Assembly (NCBI GenBank): GCA_018265835.1
Contig: JABLYK010000008.1
Location: forward strand, 1 to 64,000
Length of the DNA stretch: 64,000 bases
Source: Oscillospiraceae bacterium
GTDB taxonomy: Bacteria > Bacillota > Clostridia > Oscillospirales > Oscillospiraceae
Reading direction: 5' to 3'
Of the stretch, positions 25,506 to 34,428 are shown in pieces. The position numbers and the translations under genes were made by a program. Under the pieces are notes generated by a model. The model was given only the letters and a program-made list of their open reading frames with translations. It made no database searches and was not told where the DNA came from. The stretch's first letter is position 1. Each line of letters starts with the position of its first letter.

Positions 25506-27328
25506 TGGTCGGTTCCTTTCGTGTGGTAATGGTCATAGATCGCGCGCGCCGTGGATGCGGGGACAACCTCGCAAAGCGCCTCAAAGGACGCCGCGCGCAC
25601 GGCCTTCACGCTTCGAAACGCGCTCAGCAGGGCGTTGCGCCGCTTCTCCCCCACGCCGGGGATTGCATCCAGCTCCGATACGAGCGACGCGCGGCGGAGC
25701 GAGCGCTGATATTCGATGGAAAACCGGTGTGTTTCCTCCTGGATGGTGCCGATCAGGGCAAACACGGCCTGATTGCCCGCGATGCCGATCTCCGCGCCCT
25801 CCGGCGTGATGAGCGCGCGCGTGCGGTGGCGGTCGTCCTTGACCATGCCGAACACCGGCACGGCGAGCCCGAACCCGTCCAGCACGTCCTTTGCCACGGC
25901 CGCGTGCTCCGCGCCGCCGTCGATCAGCAGCAGATCGGGCAGCTCGGCAAATTTGCCGTCGCCGTCCAGATAATGCTGAAACCGGCGCGTGACCGCCTCG
26001 CGCATGGAGGCGTAGTCGTTCTGCCCCGCCGTGTCGCGGATGCGGAACTTCCGGTAGTCCCGCTTGAGCGGTTTGCCGCGGCGGAACACCGTCATGCCGG
26101 CGACGATGCCCGTATCGCCGAGGTTGGAGATATCAAACGCCTCAATCCGCTCCGGCGGCGCGGGCAGTTCGAGCGCTTTCTGGAGCCATTCGAGCGTTTT
26201 CATGCCGCGCTGCGCAGCGGTCGTTGCGCGCAAAATCTCCTCGCGCGCGTTCATGGCGGCGCTCTCCGTCAGGCGGCATTTGTCGCCGCGCTTCGGAACC
26301 TCGATCGCCACCTTGTGCCCCGCCTTCTCCGTCAAAAGCGCCTGCAGCGCGTCCGACGACTCGATCTCGCACGGGAGCAGGATCTGCCGCGGCCACGCGC
26401 CGCGGTTTTCGTAGTACTGCTGCACCAGATCGGAGATTGCCTCCGCGTCCGGCTCCAGCGGCTCGTCCATCAGTTCGAAGTCCTTGCCGGTAAGATTTCC
26501 GTCCGTGAAATGCAGCACCGTGAAGCAGCACTTTGCCCCCCGCTGGAATCCCACCGCGTCCGTATCGGCATACGCCGTGGCAATGACGCGCTGGTGGTTC
26601 TGCAGTCCCTGTACGGCACGCAGCCGGTCGCGCAGCTCGGCGGCATACTCAAAGCGCAGCGCCTCCGCCGCTTCCTCCATGCGCTGCTGCAGCTCGGCGG
26701 TCAGCTCTGCGGTCTTGCCCTCCAGAATCAGCTCCGCCGCGCGGATGGCGCTGCGGTATTCCTCCGCCGACGCATCCTTCAGGCAGTAGCCCGCGCAGGT
26801 GCCCATATGGTAGTTCAGGCACGGCCGCTGCCGCCCGATGTCCTGCGGAAACCGGCGCGAGCAGGTCGGCAGCTTCAGCGCCTTGCAGATTGTGTCGATG
26901 ATGTCCGCCGTCATGCTCCGGCCGCCGTAGGGGCCGAAGTATTTCGCCCCGTCCTTCTCCATCCGGTTGGCGAGCGAAAACGTCGGATATTCGCTCTTCG
27001 CATCCAGCCGGACGAAGGGATAGCCCTTGTCGTCCTTGAGCAGGATGTTGTATTTGGGCCGGTGCAGCTTGATGAGCGAGTTTTCCAGCACGAGCGCCTC
27101 AAATTCGGACTGCACCACGATGACGTTGAAATCCGCCACGTGCGAGACCATGGCCGCCACCTTGGGCAGATGCTCGCCGCGGAAATAGCTCGTGACGCGG
27201 TTTTTCAGTGCCTTGGCCTTGCCGACATAGATGACCGCGCCGGCGCTGTCCAGCATCAGGTACACGCCTGGCAGCAGCGGCAGCATATTGGCTTTTTCCC
27301 GAAGCTCGTCCAACCGGAGCTTTTCCAT
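25496..27328 (-). CDS. uvrC: Excinuclease ABC subunit UvrC
   Basis: 610 aa. It makes the dual incision in nucleotide excision repair. Domains in order: GIY-YIG nuclease (GVYLMLDSAGAVIYVGKAK, about 20-95), the Cys-rich region (PCLNYHMGTCAGYC), the UVR motif, the RNase H-like 5'-incision domain (FDISNLGDT with catalytic Asp; DGG) and a C-terminal helix-hairpin-helix (IPGVGEKRRNALLSAF). The ATG at 27328 has a GAGGGA site and matches the family start. uvrA and uvrB are not in this window. Confidence 0.96.
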   Translation of the reverse strand: MEKLRLDELREKANMLPLLPGVYLMLDSAGAVIYVGKAKALKNRVTSYFRGEHLPKVAAMVSHVADFNVIVVQSEFEALVLENSLIKLHRPKYNILLKDDKGYPFVRLDAKSEYPTFSLANRMEKDGAKYFGPYGGRSMTADIIDTICKALKLPTCSRRFPQDIGRQRPCLNYHMGTCAGYCLKDASAEEYRSAIRAAELILEGKTAELTAELQQRMEEAAEALRFEYAAELRDRLRAVQGLQNHQRVIATAYADTDAVGFQRGAKCCFTVLHFTDGNLTGKDFELMDEPLEPDAEAISDLVQQYYENRGAWPRQILLPCEIESSDALQALLTEKAGHKVAIEVPKRGDKCRLTESAAMNAREEILRATTAAQRGMKTLEWLQKALELPAPPERIEAFDISNLGDTGIVAGMTVFRRGKPLKRDYRKFRIRDTAGQNDYASMREAVTRRFQHYLDGDGKFAELPDLLLIDGGAEHAAVAKDVLDGFGLAVPVFGMVKDDRHRTRALITPEGAEIGIAGNQAVFALIGTIQEETHRFSIEYQRSLRRASLVSELDAIPGVGEKRRNALLSAFRSVKAVRAASFEALCEVVPASTARAIYDHYHTKGTDQCE

Positions 27329-27342
27329 TGCGCGTCCCTCCG

Positions 27343-28203
27343 TCAGACTGCTTCCGGCGCGCGCTGGCCGAAGATGCACCAGAGCGTCACCGTTGCGATG
27401 ACAACCGCGCCCCCGGCGAGCGCGAACACGCCGGGCGCCTCGCCGTCAAACAAAAACACCCAGACCGGGTTGAGCAGCGGCTCCAGCGCGCCGAGCAGCG
27501 AGCAGGCCAGCGGCGGGCAGTGCTCCGTCGCCCGCGCACACAGCACATAGGGGATGCCGAGCTGCACCACGCCCAGAATGACGACATACAGCACCGGCAG
27601 CGCGGAAAACACCGGATGCGTCGTAAACAAAAGCGGCACGCTGCAGAGAAACGTCACCAGCTGGCCGATCAGGATGGCGCTCATGCGCTCTCCCTCTCCG
27701 CCGCAGCGGTTGAGGTTCATATACATCAGCCCCATCAGCAAGCCGGACACAATGGCGACCAGATTTCCGGCAATGTGCCCAGGCGACAGCTGATCGAAGA
27801 AAAACAGGGAGATGCCCGCCATGGTGAAGACCACTGCCAGCACATCCGTGCGGCGAAACTTCTGGTGCAGAAACAGCACCGACAGCACCATGATGAACAG
27901 CGGCGCCGTGAACTGCAGCACGATGGCGTTCGCCGCCGTGGTGAGCTTGTTTGCGCTGACAAAGCAGAAAAACAGGAGCGCCATGCACACGCCTGCCACG
28001 ACCGTGCGGCGGTTGAGGAGGAAGCGCAGATGCCTGATTTTCATATAAACCAGCACAACCAGCCCTGCAAACAGGCTGCGCAGTCCCGCGATCACGAACG
28101 CGTTCCACGGGATCAGCTTGATGAAAATTCCCGCGATGCTCCACAGTGTGGCGCACACGAGCATTTCCAGAATGGCGGTATTCTTTTGCTTTTGCGTCGT
28201 CAT
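27343..28203 (-). CDS. EamA/DMT-family transporter
   Basis: About 286 aa from the ATG at 28203 (AGGA site), or 292 from the one six codons earlier. Ten hydrophobic segments in two EamA repeats are visible; the N-terminal helix CATLWSIAGIFIKLIPWNAF and the second-half GALEPLLNPVWVFLFDGE are typical. Members export metabolites or take up nucleotides/amino acids. The substrate cannot be read from the sequence. It follows HPr after a hairpin and lies 14 bases before uvrC, so it may share its transcript. Confidence 0.88.
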   Translation of the reverse strand: MTTQKQKNTAILEMLVCATLWSIAGIFIKLIPWNAFVIAGLRSLFAGLVVLVYMKIRHLRFLLNRRTVVAGVCMALLFFCFVSANKLTTAANAIVLQFTAPLFIMVLSVLFLHQKFRRTDVLAVVFTMAGISLFFFDQLSPGHIAGNLVAIVSGLLMGLMYMNLNRCGGEGERMSAILIGQLVTFLCSVPLLFTTHPVFSALPVLYVVILGVVQLGIPYVLCARATEHCPPLACSLLGALEPLLNPVWVFLFDGEAPGVFALAGGAVVIATVTLWCIFGQRAPEAV

Positions 28204-28226
28204 AAGCTTCGTCCTGTTCATAGCTG

Positions 28227-28258
28227 AACAGGGGCGTGCAGAATCACACGCCCCTGTT
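28227..28258. terminator. Hairpin between the HPr gene and the EamA transporter
   Basis: AACAGGGGCGTG - 8 bases - CACGCCCCTGTT, perfect 12-bp stem. The T run on the minus strand is weak, so it may only partly stop transcription from HPr. Confidence 0.5.
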
Positions 28259-28275
28259 TCGATTTTTCTGTTGAA

Positions 28276-28539
28276 TTACTCCGAGAAATCAGAGTTAATC
28301 AGTGCAACCAAGGTATCAATCGCTTCCTGCTCGTCAGCGCCGTCGGCCACGAGGGTGACCGCCGTCCCCTTGACGATGCCGAGAGACAGTACGCCGAGAA
28401 GGCTCTTTGCGTTCACGCGTCTCTCGTCTTTCTCGATCCAGATGCTGCTCTTGAATTCGTTCGCCTTCTGGATGAAGAAGGTCGCGGGCCGTGCATGGAG
28501 TCCCACCTGATTGTTGATGACTGCTTCTTTCGTGATCAT
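28276..28539 (-). CDS. HPr family phosphocarrier protein
   Basis: 87 aa from the ATG at 28539, chosen for the AAGGAG site and because it places the conserved residues exactly: His15 (GLHARPA), phosphorylated by enzyme I, and Ser46 (NAKSLLGV), the HPr-kinase site used in Gram-positive carbon catabolite control. Both are present, so it can serve in PTS transport and in CcpA regulation; it is not a Crh (which has Gln15). The ptsI gene is not adjacent. It has its own promoter. Confidence 0.92.
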   Translation of the reverse strand: MITKEAVINNQVGLHARPATFFIQKANEFKSSIWIEKDERRVNAKSLLGVLSLGIVKGTAVTLVADGADEQEAIDTLVALINSDFSE

Positions 28540-28575
28540 ATTCTCCACTCCTTATGCACCTATTATGCACCCACA

Positions 28576-28604
28576 ATATTATCAAAATCCCCCGATATCG
28601 TCAA
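28576..28604 (-). promoter_or_regulatory. Promoter of the HPr gene
   Basis: On the minus strand TTGACG (28599-28604), a 17-bp spacer and TAATAT (28576-28581). The leader between it and the gene holds two direct repeats GTGCATAA (within 28552-28570, 11 bp apart), of unknown meaning. Confidence 0.65.
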
Positions 28605-28662
28605 CCAGTTTTCACTTTTTCGTAGAGTTGCACAGCGTTTTTGCCAACGTAGATTTTGGATT

Positions 28663-31038
28663 TTATTTCAGTTCCACAACTGTTACACCGGTTTCTCCCT
28701 CGCCGTAACGGCCAAGACGGAACGACTTCACAGCCTTGTTCTTTTTCAGCTCCTGCTGCACCGCCGCGCGCAGCGCGCCGGTGCCCTTGCCGTGGATGAT
28801 CGTGACCTTTTCGAGCTTTGCCATGACGGCGTTGTCGATGAATCGCTGCGTGGCGGCGACAGCCTCCATGCGCTCCATGCCGCGCAGGTCGATTTCCGAC
28901 TCCGCCGCCATACGGCGCAGCTGCGCAGCCTGCCCGGAGGACGTTTTCACCTGCACCGGCTTTGCATCCTGTAAAAGATACACCTCTTTTTCCTTCGCGG
29001 TCACGTTCATGATTCCGGCGCGCAGCGTGAGCGTGCGGTCTGCAGAGATGGCCGTGACCGTGGCCTTGACGCCCATGGACAGGATCTCCACCGTATCGCC
29101 CACCTGCACGGGGCGCGCGGACACCTTTTTCTCCTGCGGCTGTTCCACGGCGGCAGCGGCCTGCTCCTCCGCCAGATTCAGCCGGCGGCGGAGCGCCGCG
29201 CGCGCCTCGTTCGCGCGGTGGTGGTCCTCGTCCTCGCGCTCCATACGGCGCAGCTCATCCAGCTCGTCGAAGACCGACTCCGCCGTGCGCCGCGCCTCGC
29301 CGATGATGCGCTCGGCCTCGCGGCGGGATTTCTCGTCCGCCTTTTCGAGCCGGACGGACAGCTCCGCCTTCAGCATCGCGGATTTTTTGGCGTTCTCCTC
29401 CGCCTGGCGCAGCTGTTTTGCCGCCTCGAACCGGTCGCGCTCCAGCATCTGGCGCACCTGCTCCAGCTTTTCAATCGTCGCCTCGAAGCTCGCGCTCTCG
29501 CTGCCGACGCGGCTGCGCGCATCTGCGATGACCTCCTGCGGCAGTCCCAGCCGCTCGGAAATGGCAAAGGCATTGGACTTGCCCGGAATGCCGATGAGCA
29601 GATGGTACGTCGGGCGCAGCGTTTCCACATCGAATTCGCACGAGGCGTTCATGACGCCCTTTTCCGTCGTGGCGTAGACCTTCAGCTCCGTATAGTGCGT
29701 CGTCGCCGCGATCATCGCGCCGCGCTTTCTGGCGTTTTCAATAATGGCGATGGCCAGCGCCGCGCCCTCGGTCGGGTCGGTGCCGGCGCCCAGCTCGTCG
29801 AACAGCAGCAGCGACCGGTCGTCGCACTCGCGCAGGATGCGCACGATGTTCGTCATATGCGCCGAGAACGTAGACAGCGACTGCTCGATGCTCTGCTCAT
29901 CGCCGATATCCGCCATCACCTCGGCAAAGACGGGCACGCAGCTTCCGTCCGCCGCCGGGATGTGCAGGCCGCACTGCGCCATGGCGGAGAGCAGGCCGAT
30001 GGTCTTGAGCGTGACGGTCTTGCCGCCCGTGTTCGGGCCGGTGATGACGAGCGTGTCGTAATCCTCGCCAAGCGCCACGTCGATGGGCACCGCCGTGTCC
30101 TTCGGCAGCAGCGGATGGCGCGCGCGGCGCAGATGCAGATCGCGCTCGGTGAGCGCCGGGGCGACGCAGTCGAGCCGGTAGCTGAGCTTGGCCTTGGCAA
30201 AAATGAGATCCAGCTTCACCAGCACGTCAAAATCGCAGGTGATATCCTCCCGGTGCGCAGCGCAGTCCGCCGACAGCTCCATGAGGATGCGTTCAATTTC
30301 GGTTTTCTCCTTCGCGCGCAGCTCCCGCAGCTCGTTGTTGGCCTTCACCGCCGCCATCGGCTCGATGAACAGCGTCGCGCCGGAGCTGGACACATCGTGC
30401 ACCAGACCCGGCACCGCGCCCTTGTGCTCGGCCTTCACCGGCACGACGTAGCGCTCCGAGCGCATGGTGATGATCGGCTCCTGCAGCGCCTTGGCGTAGC
30501 TCGGGGAGGAAATGATCTTCTGCAGCGCGTCGTGCACACGCGCAGACGCGGCGCGGATCAGCCGGCGAATGGACGCAAGCTCGCTTGACGCGGCGTCGGC
30601 AATCTCATCCTCGCCGGTGATGGAGCTGGTGATCTTGTCCTCCAGAAAGCGGTTGGCCTGCAGGGAGTTGAACAGATAGTCGATGCAGCTTTTCTCCTGC
30701 CGGTCGGCGGTGCCGTAGGCGCGCACATAGCGTGCCGACTGCAGCACACCCGCGATCTCCAGCAGCTCGCGCGTGTTGAGCATACCGCCCATATCCGCGC
30801 GCTGCAGCGATGCGCGCACGTCCTTCACGCCAGAAAACGACGGGCTGCCCTTGACGACCATCATCGTCGCTGCGGCGGACGTCTCGTTCAGGCGCTTTTC
30901 CACCTCGGCGCGGTCGCCGGAGGGACGCAGCGCGCGGGCGGAATCCCGCGCGGCGGTACTCACCGCCTCGGCGGCCAGCAGGTCCAGAACCGCCGGAAGC
31001 TCCAGCGTTTTCAGGGATTTTTCATATTGTTCTTTCAT
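28663..31038 (-). CDS. mutS2: MutS2 (Smr-domain MutS paralogue)
   Basis: 791 aa from the ATG at 31038; the much longer frame runs into recO and is not supported. MutS2 lacks the mismatch-recognition domain of MutS. It has the clamp/core helices, the ABC ATPase (Walker A GPNTGGKT; LFDELGAGTDP), a long coiled coil (about 520-620) and a C-terminal Smr domain with HGKGTGALR. MutS2 limits recombination in some bacteria and acts on collided ribosomes (RqcU) in others. It overlaps recO by 4 bases. Confidence 0.95.
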   Translation of the reverse strand: MKEQYEKSLKTLELPAVLDLLAAEAVSTAARDSARALRPSGDRAEVEKRLNETSAAATMMVVKGSPSFSGVKDVRASLQRADMGGMLNTRELLEIAGVLQSARYVRAYGTADRQEKSCIDYLFNSLQANRFLEDKITSSITGEDEIADAASSELASIRRLIRAASARVHDALQKIISSPSYAKALQEPIITMRSERYVVPVKAEHKGAVPGLVHDVSSSGATLFIEPMAAVKANNELRELRAKEKTEIERILMELSADCAAHREDITCDFDVLVKLDLIFAKAKLSYRLDCVAPALTERDLHLRRARHPLLPKDTAVPIDVALGEDYDTLVITGPNTGGKTVTLKTIGLLSAMAQCGLHIPAADGSCVPVFAEVMADIGDEQSIEQSLSTFSAHMTNIVRILRECDDRSLLLFDELGAGTDPTEGAALAIAIIENARKRGAMIAATTHYTELKVYATTEKGVMNASCEFDVETLRPTYHLLIGIPGKSNAFAISERLGLPQEVIADARSRVGSESASFEATIEKLEQVRQMLERDRFEAAKQLRQAEENAKKSAMLKAELSVRLEKADEKSRREAERIIGEARRTAESVFDELDELRRMEREDEDHHRANEARAALRRRLNLAEEQAAAAVEQPQEKKVSARPVQVGDTVEILSMGVKATVTAISADRTLTLRAGIMNVTAKEKEVYLLQDAKPVQVKTSSGQAAQLRRMAAESEIDLRGMERMEAVAATQRFIDNAVMAKLEKVTIIHGKGTGALRAAVQQELKKNKAVKSFRLGRYGEGETGVTVVELK

Positions 31039-31784
31039 ATGTCTTTCACTTTCTTCCAATAGTCCAGCGATGAGAACCCGCGTTCGAGCTGCGCGCGCAA
31101 ATAGTCCTCGCAGACCGTGCCGAGCTGGCTTAGGCCCGCCTCGCTGACCGCGAACGAAAAAATCTTTTTGGGGTCGGCATAGACGATGTGCCGCATGGCG
31201 GCAAGCGTCTCCGGCAGCAGCGGCGTCACCGCGCCGGGGCTGGATGCGCGGCAGCGCGCGCAGTACACCGCGCCCCCGTTGGGATAAAACCACGGCTGCT
31301 CCGGCCCCGGCGCGCCGCAGTGCGCGCAGCCGGTGAGATCCGGCTCATAGCCCGTGATGCTCATCAGGCGCAGCTCAAACACCGCCTTGACCTGCTTTTG
31401 GCTGCACAGCCCGCGGCTGAGCGCATACAGGCTGTTGAGCCCGAGCTGGAGCACCGCACGATCCGGGCAGTCCTCGTCCGAGAGCGTTTCAAGCAGCTCT
31501 GCAAAATAGCTGCCGAGCGCGAGCGCGGAGAGATCGTCCCGCAGGCCAAGAAACTGCTCCACCGTGACCGCCTCGTTGAGCGACCAGCGCCCCTTGTTGC
31601 CGAAGAGCGTCATTTCCGAAAAGGTCAGAAGCTGCGTCGCGGCGGCAAACTTGCTGCCCTTGCGCATGGCGCCGCGCGCGCGCAGCGTGAGCTTGCCCTC
31701 CCCCTCCGTGAGGACGGTGAGGATCTTGTCCGCCTCCTTATAGCGCACCTCCCGCAGCACCAGACCGCGCGTTGTGTTGAACAT
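31035..31784 (-). CDS. recO: DNA repair protein RecO
   Basis: 249 aa. N-terminal OB fold (TRGLVLREVRYKEADKILTVLTE) and a C-terminal helical part with a zinc site C-x2-C ... C-x2-C (CAHC and CARC). RecO loads RecA on SSB-coated single-stranded DNA in the RecFOR pathway. It is in the standard order era-yqzL-recO. Confidence 0.94.
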   Translation of the reverse strand: MFNTTRGLVLREVRYKEADKILTVLTEGEGKLTLRARGAMRKGSKFAAATQLLTFSEMTLFGNKGRWSLNEAVTVEQFLGLRDDLSALALGSYFAELLETLSDEDCPDRAVLQLGLNSLYALSRGLCSQKQVKAVFELRLMSITGYEPDLTGCAHCGAPGPEQPWFYPNGGAVYCARCRASSPGAVTPLLPETLAAMRHIVYADPKKIFSFAVSEAGLSQLGTVCEDYLRAQLERGFSSLDYWKKVKDI

Positions 31785-31796
31785 GGTATGTACCTC

Positions 31797-31946
31797 TCAC
31801 GCCGGACGGCGGACGGCTTCGTCCGCCGCGATGTCTTTCTCTTCCGGTTTTGCCGTGACCGCGCCGGGCTGCGCGGCTCTGTACAGCAGGTAGCAGAGCG
31901 GATCACCGGTATCCTGAAACAGTTCCCAGAACGTTTCGCTCTTCAA
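31797..31946 (-). CDS. yqzL: YqzL-like small protein
   Basis: 49 aa from a TTG start (31946) with a GAGGTGG site 5 bases away. The N-terminal half FWELFQDTGDPLCYLLYRA matches the YqzL pattern (aromatic-x-x-F-x-x-TG-x-x-x-x-YLL). YqzL is a small protein of unknown role encoded between era and recO in Bacillus and Clostridia, the same position as here. The tail after about residue 30 is charged and not conserved. Confidence 0.75.
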   Translation of the reverse strand: MKSETFWELFQDTGDPLCYLLYRAAQPGAVTAKPEEKDIAADEAVRRPA

Positions 31947-32014
31947 AATAACCACCTCGCTGCGCTTATTGTCTGCGCAGCGGGGCGGAAATATCGCTGG
32001 TAAAAAATAATCCG

Positions 32015-32905
32015 TTATTGATCGGTAAACCCAAAATTGCGAAGCTGCGCGTTGGAGTCGCGCCAGTTCTCCTTGACCTTGACCCACGTCTGCAAGAACA
32101 CCTTCGTGCCCATAAACGCTTCAATGTCCGCGCGCGCAAGCTCGCCGATCTTCTTGAGCATCGCGCCCTTTTTGCCGATGATGATGCCCTTGTGGCTGTC
32201 CTTTTCGCAATAAATGGTCACATCCATGTCGATGATGCCGTTGTCGCGCTCGGAAAATTTCGTGACCTCGACCGCCGTGCCATGCGGGATTTCCTTGTCG
32301 AGGCACAGCAACAGCTTTTCGCGCACCAGCTCGGCGCAGATCTGCTTTTCCGGCATGTCGGAGATCATGTCGTCCGGGAAGAGCTGCGGGCCGGGCGCGG
32401 CAAATTTCTGCAGCTCGCTCAGCAGCTCGTCCAGTCCCTCGCCCCGCTTGGCGGAGATGGGCACAATTGCATCAAACGGGTGCGCGGCGGAGTAGAGCGC
32501 CATGACGCGCAGCAGCTCCGCCTTTTCCACGGTGTCGATCTTGTTGATGACCAGCACGCTCGGCGCGCCGGACTCTTTGATGCGGCCAATCAGCTCCTGC
32601 TCCTGCGGGCCGATGTTTGCGATCGGCTCCACGACGAGCAGTACGGCGTCCACATCGGCCACGCTCTCGCGCACGACCTTGACCATATAGTCGCCCAGCC
32701 GCGTGCGCGGCTTGTGAAAGCCCGGCGTGTCCATCAGAATCAACTGCGTGTCGCCCCGGTTCAGCACGGCGCTGATGCGGTTGCGCGTCGTCTGCGGCTT
32801 GCTGGAGACGATGGCAATCTTCTCACCCACGAGCGCATTCGTCAGCGTGGATTTGCCGACGTTCGGCCGCCCGCAGATCGTAATCATAGCGGTTTTTGTA
32901 ATCAT
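32015..32905 (-). CDS. era: GTPase Era
   Basis: 296 aa, full length. Ras-like G domain with GRPNVGKST, DTPGFHKP and NKID, then a type II KH domain (GIIIGKKGAMLKKIGELAR). Era binds the 3' end of 16S rRNA and helps late 30S assembly and cell-cycle control. It follows ybeY by 15 bases, in a ribosome-maturation run (ybeY-era). Confidence 0.97.
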   Translation of the reverse strand: MITKTAMITICGRPNVGKSTLTNALVGEKIAIVSSKPQTTRNRISAVLNRGDTQLILMDTPGFHKPRTRLGDYMVKVVRESVADVDAVLLVVEPIANIGPQEQELIGRIKESGAPSVLVINKIDTVEKAELLRVMALYSAAHPFDAIVPISAKRGEGLDELLSELQKFAAPGPQLFPDDMISDMPEKQICAELVREKLLLCLDKEIPHGTAVEVTKFSERDNGIIDMDVTIYCEKDSHKGIIIGKKGAMLKKIGELARADIEAFMGTKVFLQTWVKVKENWRDSNAQLRNFGFTDQ

Positions 32906-32920
32906 TCGGTTCTCCTATAT

Positions 32921-33409
32921 TCAGACGTTCAGCGTCTGCATGATTTCTTTTTCCCGCGCGCGCATTTGACGCTTCTGCGCGCCCTCGTCGAGGTGGTCGT
33001 AGCCGAGCAGGTGCAGCACGGAGTGCACCGTGAGATAACTCACCTCGTGCTCGAAGCTGTGGCCGAATTCCTCCGCCTGCGCGGCGCAGCGCTCCATGGA
33101 GATGACCATGTCGCCGAGCAGTGCGCGGTCGTTTTCATAGTCCCACTCGCACACGTCCGGGTCAAATTTCCCGGGTAACAGCTCGTTCATCGGAAACGAC
33201 AGTACATCCGTCGCCCGGTCCACGCCGCGCTGCTCGCGGTTGATGGCGTGGATGCCTGCGTCGTCCGTAAGCAGCACGTCGATCTCGCAGGGCATGTCCA
33301 CGCCTTCGGCTTCGAGCGCGGCCGCCGCCGCGCGGCGGACATAGCGCCACGTTTCCGGCCAGCCGAGCTGTTTTTTGCTGCGGCTCACATAAATTTTCGC
33401 AATGCTCAT
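32921..33409 (-). CDS. ybeY: Endoribonuclease YbeY, rRNA maturation
   Basis: 162 aa. The zinc motif H-x3-H-x5-H is complete (HSVLHLLGYDH). YbeY takes part in 16S rRNA 3' processing and ribosome quality control. It overlaps the phoH-like gene by 4 bases (ATGA). The dgkA and cdd genes that often lie between ybeY and era are absent. Confidence 0.95.
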   Translation of the reverse strand: MSIAKIYVSRSKKQLGWPETWRYVRRAAAAALEAEGVDMPCEIDVLLTDDAGIHAINREQRGVDRATDVLSFPMNELLPGKFDPDVCEWDYENDRALLGDMVISMERCAAQAEEFGHSFEHEVSYLTVHSVLHLLGYDHLDEGAQKRQMRAREKEIMQTLNV

Positions 33410-34428
33410 GCTTTTTTCCTCGGTGTCGTTCTGGCTGCGGGCTTTTTCGGCGCGGGCTTGCCCGCCTTCGCCGCTTCGGCCCGGTCGTTTTTCTCATATG
33501 CTTCAATGATCTTCTGCACCAGCGCGTGGCGCACCACGTCCGCCGCGCTCAGCCGGCAGATGGCGATGTCCTCGATGCCGTCGAGCACGCGCATAGCCTC
33601 CTTCAGGCCGGAGGTCTTGTCCGGCGGGAGGTCGATCTGCGTCACGTCGCCGGTGATGACGACGTGCGAGCCGAAGCCGATGCGCGTGAGGAACATTTTC
33701 ATCTGCTCGCGCGAGGTGTTCTGCGCCTCGTCGAGGATGATGAAGCTGTCGTCCAGCGTGCGGCCGCGCATGTAGGCCAGCGGCGCGACCTCGATATTGC
33801 CGCGCTCCAGATACTTGGCGTAGGTGTCCGCGCCGAGCATCTCGAACAGCGCGTCGTACAGCGGGCGGAGATACGGATCGACTTTGCTCTGCAGGTCGCC
33901 CGGCAAAAAGCCCAGCCGCTCGCCCGCCTCAACCGCAGGGCGCGTGAGGATGATGCGGTTGACCTTCTCCGCGCGGAAGGCGGCCACCGCCTCCGCCACG
34001 GCGAGGTACGTCTTGCCCGTGCCCGCCGGGCCGATGCCGAGCGTGATGGTGTTGTGCTCGATCGCGTCCAGATACGTGCGCTGGCCGATGGTCTTGGCCT
34101 TGATGGGCTTACCCTTGGCCGTGATGCACACCACATCGCCGGCCAGCTCCTGAATTTTCTGCTCGCGCCCCTCGGCGACGAGCTTGAAGATATAGCGCAC
34201 GTTCTGCTCGTTGATCTCCTCGCCCTTCGCCGCGAGCTGCAGCAGCCCCGTAAGCGCCTTTTGCGCCTGCATGACGTTTTCCGGCTCGCCCGTGATGTGG
34301 ATCTGCTCGTCGCGGTCGGTCACGTGTACGCCGTATTCCGTCTCAATCAGGCGCAGGTTCTGGTCAAACGACCCGAACACGCTGATTACGTCCTCAATTC
34401 TGTCTACTTCGATTGTCTGTTCAATCAT
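33406..34428 (-). CDS. PhoH-like ATPase (YbeZ/PhoH family)
   Basis: 340 aa from the ATG at 34428. It has an N-terminal KH-like part (about 1-100), Walker A GPAGTGKTYLA, Walker B IILDEAQNTS and a basic Lys/Ala/Pro-rich tail (about 320-340). The family is a P-loop ATPase, probably an RNA helicase partner of YbeY. The adjacency phoH-ybeY is strongly conserved, supporting the pairing. Confidence 0.93.
   Translation of the reverse strand: MIEQTIEVDRIEDVISVFGSFDQNLRLIETEYGVHVTDRDEQIHITGEPENVMQAQKALTGLLQLAAKGEEINEQNVRYIFKLVAEGREQKIQELAGDVVCITAKGKPIKAKTIGQRTYLDAIEHNTITLGIGPAGTGKTYLAVAEAVAAFRAEKVNRIILTRPAVEAGERLGFLPGDLQSKVDPYLRPLYDALFEMLGADTYAKYLERGNIEVAPLAYMRGRTLDDSFIILDEAQNTSREQMKMFLTRIGFGSHVVITGDVTQIDLPPDKTSGLKEAMRVLDGIEDIAICRLSAADVVRHALVQKIIEAYEKNDRAEAAKAGKPAPKKPAARTTPRKKA

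Noticed and set aside
25505..27550. A 681-codon plus-strand frame opposite uvrC
   Set aside because: Antisense to a clear UvrC; no recognisable domain and a skewed Arg/Leu/His composition.
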